Below, in pieces: positions 1 through 4,720 of a DNA stretch of 6,737 nucleotides (positions are counted from its first letter, which is position 1; each line of letters opens with the position of its first letter). This DNA comes from Deltaproteobacteria bacterium (GTDB lineage: Bacteria; Desulfobacterota; Dissulfuribacteria; Dissulfuribacterales; UBA3076), in assembly GCA_013138705.1 (NCBI GenBank), contig WTCF01000191.1, positions 1 to 6,737 on the forward strand, read 5' to 3'. The translations under genes were made by a program, and so were the position numbers. The notes below the pieces were generated by a model. The model saw only the letters and a list, made by a program, of their open reading frames with translations, was not told the DNA's origin and searched no databases.

Positions 1-118
1 TGAGTATTTTTGCCGGGATTTTTCTCTGGTTCAGAAAATCACACAGCCCAAAGGTCCCCATGGGAATATGTAAAAAATTCGCCCCTGGGCAGTTTATGAT
101 AAGAAGTCTGGCCTGCAT
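1..118 (-). CDS. N-terminus of a probable B12-binding radical SAM protein (partial)
   Basis: An open frame starts at ATG 118-116 and stays open to the window edge, giving 39 codons. The product begins MQARLLIINCPGANFLHIP and continues with MGTFGLCDFLNQRKIPAKIL. A hydrophobic strand, an N-x-P-G segment, then 'IPMGTFGLCDFLNQR' and a second strand is the usual start of the cobalamin-binding Rossmann domain of B12-dependent radical SAM proteins (LLINPPG...IPPLGL..LA..L...G pattern). The radical SAM cysteines would lie outside the window, so the reaction cannot be named. A GGGGA stretch lies 5 nt before the ATG. The gene starts 14 bp after the macrodomain stop codon on the same strand, so the two are probably co-transcribed. 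The family call is inferred from the N-terminal pattern only. Confidence 0.6.
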   Translation of the reverse strand, partial: MQARLLIINCPGANFLHIPMGTFGLCDFLNQRKIPAKIL

Positions 119-132
119 ATGAATCCCCGGTT

Positions 133-675
133 TTATGATCCTACCGGATTAAGCCTTCCAAGGGATTCTTCAAATGCTTCAAGGGCTCTCTGATTAAACA
201 GCACAAAGCGAACCAGCTTGATTTCAGGATGGGCCTGCAGAAAACCAATAATGGTACGAAGGGCCACAGAAGCTGCCTCTCCCAGGGGATATCCATAGGC
301 CCCTGTGCTGATAGCAGGAAAGGCCATTGAACTGATCCCCTTTGCCAGGGCGACTTCCAGGCTTCTTCGATATGCGCTTTCAAGCAGGCGCTCTGTGCTC
401 GGATTCGGTCCCTTATAGACAGGTCCTACCGTATGGATCACATACTGGGCCTTGAGCTTATAGCCTCGGGTGATCACCGCGTCTCCTGTGTCGCAGCCTC
501 CAAGGGTTCGGCACTCGGTAAGTAACTCCGGTCCTGCTGCCCAGTGAATTGCACCATCCACACCACCTCCACCCAGAAGCGTGCGATTGGCTGCATTTAC
601 TATAGCCTCAGTATCCTGCTGTGTGATATCCCCCTGTATCAACTCCAGTACGGATGATCCGATTTTAACTTCCAT
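133..675 (-). CDS. Macrodomain protein, MacroD/YmdB-type ADP-ribose or O-acetyl-ADP-ribose hydrolase
   Basis: A 180-residue single-domain protein, normal length for this family. All the hallmarks are visible: GDIT (15-18), the adenosine-site motif NAAN (27-30), the first substrate loop GGGGVDGAIH (35-44) with the expected catalytic Asp40, HTVGP (81-85), and the second loop STGAYGYP (123-130). Family members remove ADP-ribose from acidic residues or deacetylate O-acetyl-ADP-ribose in the cytoplasm. The exact substrate here cannot be read from sequence. The start at ATG 675 is supported by AGGAG at 689-685, 9 nt upstream. The gene is divergent from the Memo gene and is followed at 14 bp by a B12-binding radical SAM gene start, an unusual partner that could hint at a shared role but does not prove one. 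Confidence 0.93.
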   Translation of the reverse strand: MEVKIGSSVLELIQGDITQQDTEAIVNAANRTLLGGGGVDGAIHWAAGPELLTECRTLGGCDTGDAVITRGYKLKAQYVIHTVGPVYKGPNPSTERLLESAYRRSLEVALAKGISSMAFPAISTGAYGYPLGEAASVALRTIIGFLQAHPEIKLVRFVLFNQRALEAFEESLGRLNPVGS

Positions 676-684
676 GATGCTACT

Positions 685-689
685 CTCCT
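685..689 (-). promoter_or_regulatory. Ribosome binding site of the macrodomain gene
   Basis: AGGAG on the minus strand, 9 nt before ATG 675. It is the clearest Shine-Dalgarno match in the window and fixes the macrodomain start. Most other genes here lack a comparable site. Confidence 0.7.
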
Positions 690-702
690 GTTATTCTGTG
701 GA

Positions 703-718
703 GCCTCTTGCAAAATCC
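703..718 (+). repeat. Left copy of a 16-bp direct repeat flanking the Memo gene
   Basis: GCCTCTTGCAAAATCC matches GCCTTTTGCAAAATCC at 2094-2109 at 15 of 16 positions, in the same orientation. The pair brackets the only plus-strand gene in the window. The core is self-complementary (TTGCAA here, TTTTGCAAAA in the other copy). It may be a dispersed genomic repeat or a scar of insertion or recombination. The match is seen directly; its meaning is inference. Confidence 0.55.
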
Positions 719-726
719 AATCTATC

Positions 727-816
727 TTATCCCAATCTCTTAACCAATTCACCTATCTTTTTCCCATACCGCACCCACTCATCACGAACCTCTTGATCCG
801 AGGCTTTGACCGACAC
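727..816 (-). other. Short unexplained reading frame, possible gene remnant
   Basis: On the minus strand in the divergent region, a frame starting at GTG 816 encodes 29 residues ending in RDEWVRYGKKIGELVKRLG and a TAA stop. The composition is protein-like: charged and amphipathic, with no low-complexity bias. There is no convincing ribosome binding site, and an in-frame stop lies 18 nt upstream of the GTG. It could be the decayed end of a lost gene, a tiny peptide, or chance. I do not recognise a family. The rest of 676-876 shows no RNA gene or clear terminator. Confidence 0.2.
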
Positions 817-859
817 AGGACAGACACTAAAATGTCATGCAAGCCAGGATGAGTTGGGC

Positions 860-865
860 TAATAT
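860..865 (+). promoter_or_regulatory. Possible -10 element for the Memo gene
   Basis: TAATAT lies 11 nt before ATG 877, and no Shine-Dalgarno sequence is present in front of that ATG. If this is the -10 box, the transcript would begin about 5 nt before the start codon and be nearly leaderless. No good -35 hexamer lies about 17 bp upstream. The AT-rich patch may be coincidental. Confidence 0.2.
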
Positions 866-876
866 ATTACCTTATC

Positions 877-2094
877 ATGAATGAAACAGTTCCCGCGGTA
901 AGAAAAGATTTACAATTTATCCCTGTCCAGCAAGAAGGACATCAGCTCATCTTCATCCAGGACCACCTCGGACTGGCTCAGGAGGGCAGACCCATATCAT
1001 TCCCACTTTATCGGGTCATGGCCCTATTAGACGGCACCAGTACTATAAGCGACCTGCAAATGGAGCTGATGAGGCAAAAGGGAGGAACCTTGGTCGGTAA
1101 GGACGAGGTGAAAGATCTGCTTGTCCGGCTTGATGAGTCTTTTTTGCTTGATTCAGAGAGGTTTAAAAAGGCCAGGGATCAAATCGTTGCCGCCTTTGCC
1201 TCGAAAAAAATCAGGCCCTGTTCCCATTGCGGACGTGCTTATCCGGACAATCCAACTGAATTAAAAAGAATGCTGGATGAGATTTTAGCCAGCCAACCGC
1301 CTGTCCATGAACCGGAAGGGAAAATTGTAGCCCTGATTGCACCACACATTGACCTGTCCGTGGGATATCGGGTTTACTCAAGCGCCTATCAGATGCTCAA
1401 CCATATGGCACCGTCAAGGATTGTATTGCTGGGTGTGGGTCATAATATGGTTGAAGATTTTTTCTGTTTGACAGAAAAGGATTTTGAGACCCCGCAAGGG
1501 ATCGTAAAAAATGAACCTTCAGTAATCCGCAGATTGCGGGATACCGGAGGAGATATAATCTCGGCCAGTGATTTTGCTCATCGATCCGAGCACTCCATCG
1601 AGTTTCAGACCATCTTTCTACATCATCTGCTTGCCGGAAAGGATTTTACCATCATCCCTATCCTCTGCGGTTTTTGCCAATCAAACCTCAATGAATATAG
1701 TAGAAGCGCTTACCTGGAAAAGGCCGGTCCATTTCTTCAAGAATTAAAACAGATGATCATGGAGCCGGACAAAAAGACCCTTATTGTGGCAGGAGTTGAC
1801 TTCTCACACACAGGCCCTAAATTCGGCCATGAAATGCCGGCCAGGTCCCTTGAAAGTCGATCGACAGCTCATGACAAAAACCTGCTGAAACATCTATCCC
1901 AACTTGACGCCGAGCTTTTCTGGGAAGAGTCAAGGAGTGTAAGGGACCAATATAATGTTTGCGGTTTTTCAGCCTTGGCCTGCCTGCTTGAGATATTGCC
2001 CCGGTGCCGGGGGAATATACTCAATTATCAGATATGGCATGATGAGGCCACCAGGTCGGCAGTCAGTTTTTCGTCTGTTGTTTTTACTTCATAG
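877..2094 (+). CDS. amrB: AmmeMemoRadiSam system protein B: Memo-family protein with PqqD-like N-terminal region
   Basis: A 405-residue protein in two parts. Residues about 20-95 (LLDGTSTISDLQMEL, then DEVKDLLVRLDESFLL) resemble the small winged-helix PqqD-like module. From about 113 the Memo domain follows, with CSHCGRAYPDN (115-125) matching the usual 'AGRFYP' entry. Core Memo motifs are present: APHIDL (155-160), GVGHN (186-190), ETPQG (204-208), EHSIEFQ (238-244), VDFSH (307-311) and NVCGF (360-364). His157, His189 and Cys362 correspond to the three metal ligands described for human MEMO1. Family members co-occur with an AMMECR1-domain protein and a radical SAM protein, but neither is visible here unless the left-edge radical SAM gene is related. 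The biochemical reaction of the bacterial system is not established. No Shine-Dalgarno precedes the ATG. The gene is convergent with rnhA. Confidence 0.85.
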   Translation: MNETVPAVRKDLQFIPVQQEGHQLIFIQDHLGLAQEGRPISFPLYRVMALLDGTSTISDLQMELMRQKGGTLVGKDEVKDLLVRLDESFLLDSERFKKARDQIVAAFASKKIRPCSHCGRAYPDNPTELKRMLDEILASQPPVHEPEGKIVALIAPHIDLSVGYRVYSSAYQMLNHMAPSRIVLLGVGHNMVEDFFCLTEKDFETPQGIVKNEPSVIRRLRDTGGDIISASDFAHRSEHSIEFQTIFLHHLLAGKDFTIIPILCGFCQSNLNEYSRSAYLEKAGPFLQELKQMIMEPDKKTLIVAGVDFSHTGPKFGHEMPARSLESRSTAHDKNLLKHLSQLDAELFWEESRSVRDQYNVCGFSALACLLEILPRCRGNILNYQIWHDEATRSAVSFSSVVFTS

Positions 2095-2109
2095 CCTTTT
2101 GCAAAATCC
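2094..2109 (+). repeat. Right copy of the 16-bp direct repeat flanking the Memo gene
   Basis: GCCTTTTGCAAAATCC begins on the last base of the Memo stop codon TAG and contains the 10-bp palindrome TTTTGCAAAA. With the next bases it also forms CAAAAT-CCCG-ATTTTG, a 6-bp stem with a 4-nt loop. No U-tract follows, so it is not a convincing intrinsic terminator. The remaining convergent spacer (2110-2188) holds only small stems such as GAAC-TGCC-GTTC and GGGA-ACAATG-TCCC. Confidence 0.55.
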
Positions 2110-2188
2110 CGATTTTGGTCGGAACTGCCGTTCAGGGAACAATGTCCCGATGGCTGCGTTGCTTGTAGTTGAAAAAGGCAAGTTAATC

Positions 2189-2215
2189 CACAGATTTCGC
2201 AGATTACACCGATTA
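2189..2215. repeat. Three tandem 9-mers ending on the rnhA stop codon
   Basis: The plus strand reads CACAGATTT, CGCAGATTA, CACCGATTA in succession, three related nonamers. The last three bases of the third unit (2213-2215) are the complement of the rnhA stop codon TAA. The array therefore abuts and supplies the end of rnhA. Confidence 0.65.
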
Positions 2216-2692
2216 CTCTATTCTGCCTGTTCTGTCCTCTTCCAGACCTCCTGCCTGGCCTTCGGAAATGGCTTCTCTAGCCAGTTGATCAGCCAGTTCG
2301 TTTTCCTCGTGTCCGGCATGACCCCTGGTCCATTCCCAACGTACCCTGTGAAACCGGCATAAAGAATCAAGTGCCTGCCATAGATCCTTGTTTTTAACAG
2401 GCTTTTTGGCGGCGGTCTGCCACCCTCTGCGCTTCCATGCAGTTATCCACTCGGTTATGCCCTGTTTTACGTATTTGGAGTCGGTGGTGATAATCACATC
2501 ACAGGCCCTTTTAAGGGCCTCAAGGGCCCGTATTGCCGCCAAGAGTTCCATTCGGTTGTTTGTGGTGTTTCTTGACCAGCCCTTGATGCACTTTCTCTGT
2601 TTGTCATACTGCAACATTGCCCCCCACCCACCGGGCCCAGGGTTTCCGGAGCAGGCACCATCAGTGAATATATGGACTATAATTGGCATCAT
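2213..2692 (-). CDS. rnhA: Ribonuclease HI
   Basis: A 159-residue cytoplasmic endonuclease that degrades the RNA strand of RNA-DNA hybrids and helps remove R-loops and primer RNA. The signature [15 protein letters not shown] is at 10-24. The four metal-binding carboxylates are Asp11, Glu49 (NRMEL), Asp71 (TTDSKYV) and Asp135, with the mobile catalytic His125 in [10 protein letters not shown]. The basic handle region ([21 protein letters not shown], about 85-105) is that of the E. coli-type enzyme. It starts with two adjacent ATG codons (2692 and 2689) and the upstream Shine-Dalgarno is weak (GGTG), so either could be used. The polar tail after about residue 143 is dispensable in appearance. 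Repeat text lies on both sides, and the gene sits 131 bp downstream of ubiE. Confidence 0.96.
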   Translation of the reverse strand: MMPIIVHIFTDGACSGNPGPGGWGAMLQYDKQRKCIKGWSRNTTNNRMELLAAIRALEALKRACDVIITTDSKYVKQGITEWITAWKRRGWQTAAKKPVKNKDLWQALDSLCRFHRVRWEWTRGHAGHEENELADQLAREAISEGQAGGLEEDRTGRIE

Positions 2693-2741
2693 TCATTCAC
2701 CAGTTTACACTTTCTTCAAAAAAATACGGATGCTGAAACTG

Positions 2742-2813
2742 GAAATTAGAAATTAGAAATTAGGTAACTCATCTACATTTTTTTGTTTTTCCCAATTTCA
2801 AGTTTCAAATTTC
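2742..2813. repeat. Imperfect inverted repeat built from GAAATTA heptamers, between ubiE and rnhA
   Basis: The left arm 2742-2761 is GAAATTA repeated (three units, the last truncated). The right arm 2794-2813 (AATTTCAAGTTTCAAATTTC) is its near reverse complement, with about 17 of 20 positions pairing across a 32-nt spacer. Transcribed from ubiE towards rnhA it could form a long AU-rich hairpin. It is weak in GC and has no clean U-tract placement, so calling it a terminator would be speculative. Confidence 0.6.
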
Positions 2814-2823
2814 ACCATTAAAG

Positions 2824-3534
2824 CTATTTGCGCCCTGTATATAGTGTAACAATACCCATTGTCAGAGGTCTGTGCCTAACCTCTCGAAATCCCACATCTC
2901 TCATCATTGCGGCCAGGATCTCAGGTTCGTAGAAGCCCTGAATAGAATCTGCCAGATAGCGATAGGCCTCTTTGTCGCCTGAGATGATGCCGGCCATAAA
3001 GGGGAGGAGTTTGTGAAGATAGAGTTTGTATATCGGAGAAAAAAGGCGGTTCTTCGGGCGCGAGAATTCGAGAATCGCAAGCTTCCCTCCTGTTTTCAGC
3101 ACCCTTAGCATCTCTTTGAGGCCCTGTTCCGGCCGGCTGAGATTCCTGACTCCAAAGGCTATTGTTATCCCTTGGAATTTCAAGTCATGGAGTGGCAAGT
3201 ACTCTCCGTCACCGCATATGGGGACTATATATTTCGCCTTCTTGCTGCCATTTTCCCATTGAAGTGCCCCATGCCGGAGCATCTCATAGCAGAAATCCAC
3301 TGCCACCACCGGGCGCGCTATCTGCCTCAAAATTTCAGCCGAAAGGGGCATGGTTCCCGCGCAGAGGTCCAGGATAGGGCCCTGTTTGAACTCATCAAAC
3401 TCTCGCGTGGTTACCCATCTCCAGTAATGGTCTATATAAAAACTTAGCAACTTGTTTAAGAGATCATATCTCCCGGAAACAGAAGCGAATTTGTCCCGGA
3501 CAAAGCGCTTTTTCTCTTTTCCTGTTGGTATCAT
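2824..3534 (-). CDS. ubiE: UbiE/MenG-family demethylmenaquinone methyltransferase
   Basis: A 236-residue class I SAM-dependent methyltransferase of normal family length. It shows the UbiE N-terminal signature YDLLNKLLSF (23-32) with DHYWRW, SAM motif I LDLCAGTMPLS (55-65), VAVDF (77-81) for the acidic ribose-binding strand, GVRNLSRPEQGL (128-139), LEFSRP (155-160) and the C-terminal block ending TMGIVTLYTGRK. Motif I reads CAGTM where the more common form is CGTG or AGTG. The expected reaction is C-methylation of demethylmenaquinone, the last step of menaquinone synthesis. Its position downstream of mqnA, mqnX and mqnC on the same strand supports MenG over a ubiquinone role. No Shine-Dalgarno precedes ATG 3534. 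The leader is repeat DNA, so translation may depend on coupling from upstream. Confidence 0.92.
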   Translation of the reverse strand: MIPTGKEKKRFVRDKFASVSGRYDLLNKLLSFYIDHYWRWVTTREFDEFKQGPILDLCAGTMPLSAEILRQIARPVVAVDFCYEMLRHGALQWENGSKKAKYIVPICGDGEYLPLHDLKFQGITIAFGVRNLSRPEQGLKEMLRVLKTGGKLAILEFSRPKNRLFSPIYKLYLHKLLPFMAGIISGDKEAYRYLADSIQGFYEPEILAAMMRDVGFREVRHRPLTMGIVTLYTGRK

Positions 3535-3543
3535 TACTTGTAG

Positions 3544-3564
3544 AGGTTCAGGGTTCAGGGTTCA
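3544..3564. repeat. Three tandem heptamers (GGGTTCA) in the ubiE leader
   Basis: The plus strand reads AGGTTCA, GGGTTCA, GGGTTCA. This occupies the region where a ubiE ribosome binding site would be expected. It also contains the stop codon (3557-3555) of the short remnant ORF. Confidence 0.7.
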
Positions 3565-3743
3565 AAGGTTACATTGAAAGATGAACATCGAACATCGAAC
3601 ATCGAACGTCCAACATCGAATGAAAAACAAATATCCAATACCGAACACACAACAGCTATTTCTGTTTCTTCTAAAATATTATTTAGTAGTTCAGATTTTT
3701 TAATTAGCAGTCTTTCTTCCAGGTCATAAGTCTGTTTCTTCAT
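3555..3743 (-). pseudogene. Probable decayed four-helix-bundle (S23/IVS-type) gene inside an inverted repeat
   Basis: A 62-codon ORF. The first 13 residues, MKKQTYDLEERLL, match the usual beginning of short four-helix-bundle proteins related to the S23 protein of 23S rRNA intervening sequences. The next segment, IKKSELLNNILEETE, looks like the late part of that fold (helix-turn before the final helix), as if some 70-80 middle residues had been deleted. From about residue 38 the frame runs into repeat DNA (FDVGRSMFDVRCSSF) and is not real protein. It starts 10 nt after the mqnA stop, with GGGGG just upstream, and ends 20 nt before ubiE. Intact family members are about 115-125 residues. Family assignment is from recall of the N-terminal pattern; repeat-encoded junk is the alternative. 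Confidence 0.45.
3579..3621 (+). repeat. Left arm of a long inverted repeat (CATCGAA heptamers)
   Basis: Positions 3586-3620 are five heptamers: three CATCGAA, one CGTCCAA, one CATCGAA. The whole 43-bp arm is the reverse complement of 3759-3794 except for one additional CATCGAA unit. The arms enclose a 137-bp centre holding most of the short remnant ORF. Confidence 0.9.
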
Positions 3744-3753
3744 TTTCCCCCAT

Positions 3754-4668
3754 TCAAAATTCGATGTTGGACGTTCGATGTTCGATGTTCATCTTTTTCT
3801 TGCCACTTGCCCCTCTGAAAGGTAGTGTTTTTAACTCCGAGATCTTGGGAAAATCACCGCGATCATGTAGCAGCCTGAAGAAATGGAGCAGGCCCTGCTG
3901 CTTTTTTTCTGAGAGGTCGAGTTCTATGCCCTTAAGGTATTCCAGACAGTCTGATGAGGTCATTGGTATCTTGTGGGCAACCAGATTACTTATACGTTCA
4001 AGTTCCTTCAGACCTTTCTGATAGCATTCGCTGAGGCGCTTATGGAGGAGACGAATTTTTTCCGGCCGTGCAATCCAGCTTTCTCCCCTAACTGCCCATA
4101 CGGCAAATACGAAAGGCAGGCCTGTATGGTCCAGCCATATTTTGGCCAGATCCGACCGGAAGAGATTATCACGGTTAGATCGCAGCCTCAGGGCCTCGTC
4201 CCCTATGGCGAGGTAGGCCTGGGCTACGGGATTTGCCGACAGTTCCTTAAAATTTCCTGTCCTGAATATGGGTCTAATTCCTAAAAAATCTTCAAGTATT
4301 ATATGCAAGAGGTTGACGGATGTTGCGGATTGAGGAGTCAACAGCACAAGTTTTTCATTGAGTTCTTCAATTGGGACCTTGCTGAGGAGGATTACGCTCC
4401 CCACAGGGCCGGTAGCACTTATACTCAGGTCCGGCAATATGTAGTATCTGTCTGCATTAAGGCCGTATGCATAGGAGGAGACAATGCCTGCATCCAGTTT
4501 CCCTTGGGCCAAATGGTTGTTCAAAAGGGTAGGGGGGCCCTCTTCCACCACCCATCCGTTAAGAGGGTCCATTTCCTGCCAGGGGACATAGATCGGCGAG
4601 GTATTAATAAAGTTCACAATGCCCAGTTTGGCATATTGGATATTGCCGGCCTCCAGCCCCTTTTTCAT
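3754..4668 (-). CDS. mqnA: Chorismate dehydratase of the futalosine menaquinone pathway
   Basis: MqnA converts chorismate to 3-[(1-carboxyvinyl)oxy]benzoate, the first step of the futalosine route. From ATG 4668 the protein is 304 residues with a periplasmic-binding-protein-like fold. Seen in order are KLGIVNFINTSPIY (14-27), DAGIVSSYAY (59-68), SATGPVGSVILLSK (84-97), the MqnA-type IGDEALRLR (155-163) and TGLPFVFAVWA (182-192). The GDEAL motif favours MqnA over its paralogue MqnD. The last 12 residues (MNIEHRTSNIEF) and the stop come from repeat DNA. I prefer ATG 4668 because the conserved fold begins just after it and GAAGAGG lies 11 nt upstream. A longer frame exists from TTG 4704, whose first codons are a tandem repeat overlapping mqnX. 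The gene is 28 bp downstream of mqnX, so the two are co-transcribed. Confidence 0.9.
   Translation of the reverse strand: MKKGLEAGNIQYAKLGIVNFINTSPIYVPWQEMDPLNGWVVEEGPPTLLNNHLAQGKLDAGIVSSYAYGLNADRYYILPDLSISATGPVGSVILLSKVPIEELNEKLVLLTPQSATSVNLLHIILEDFLGIRPIFRTGNFKELSANPVAQAYLAIGDEALRLRSNRDNLFRSDLAKIWLDHTGLPFVFAVWAVRGESWIARPEKIRLLHKRLSECYQKGLKELERISNLVAHKIPMTSSDCLEYLKGIELDLSEKKQQGLLHFFRLLHDRGDFPKISELKTLPFRGASGKKKMNIEHRTSNIEF
3759..3794 (-). repeat. Right arm of the inverted repeat, inside the 3' end of mqnA
   Basis: On the minus strand this 36-bp arm reads as two CATCGAA, one CGTCCAA and one CATCGAA after AGATGAA, identical to the other arm minus one heptamer. It lies in the mqnA coding frame and encodes the terminal residues MNIEHRTSNIEF, so the repeat has replaced or extended the native end of MqnA. 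In mqnA-ubiE mRNA the two arms could pair into a stem of about 36 bp. Confidence 0.9.
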
Positions 4669-4685
4669 TCCGGATTTTACCTCTT

Positions 4686-4720
4686 CAATCACCAAATCAC
4701 CCAATCACCAAATCACCCAA
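4686..4720 (-). repeat. Perfect 16-bp tandem duplication at the mqnX/mqnA junction
   Basis: On the minus strand TTGGGTGATTTGGTGA occurs twice without mismatch (4720-4705, 4704-4689), followed by a further TTG. Each copy is itself two near-identical octamers (TTGGGTGA, TTTGGTGA). The first copy encodes LGDLV at the MqnX C-terminus. The second, one frame over, encodes the same residues in the 5' extension of the mqnA frame. Because 16 is not a multiple of three, copy number decides whether the two frames are separate or joined. Confidence 0.92.

Noticed and set aside
676..876. tRNA or small structured RNA in the divergent spacer
   Set aside because: No cloverleaf, strong GC hairpin or riboswitch-like conserved core could be found by eye.
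2100..2120. Bidirectional terminator after the Memo gene (CAAAATCCCGATTTTG)
   Set aside because: Only 6 bp of mostly A-T stem and no following T-run on either strand beyond a short TTTT, too weak to call.
1955..2362. 135-codon plus-strand ORF overlapping the Memo 3' end and rnhA
   Set aside because: It overlaps two confident genes in other frames and shows no domain.
2388..2756. 122-codon plus-strand ORF opposite rnhA
   Set aside because: It is antisense to an intact RNase HI with all catalytic residues, and its product is low-information.
2742..2813. Intrinsic terminator between ubiE and rnhA
   Set aside because: The stem is almost entirely A/T with mismatches and a 32-nt loop and has no U-tract at the right place. 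It is recorded as an inverted repeat only.
3544..3620. CRISPR-like array
   Set aside because: The units are 7 bp and directly adjacent with no unique spacers, so these are simple tandem repeats.
4686..4720. mqnX/mqnA junction as a plain frameshift mutation
   Set aside because: Both frames end or begin cleanly and both proteins are full length for their families. The sequence shows a tandem duplication, not a single-base error, though an assembly artefact in repeat copy number cannot be excluded.
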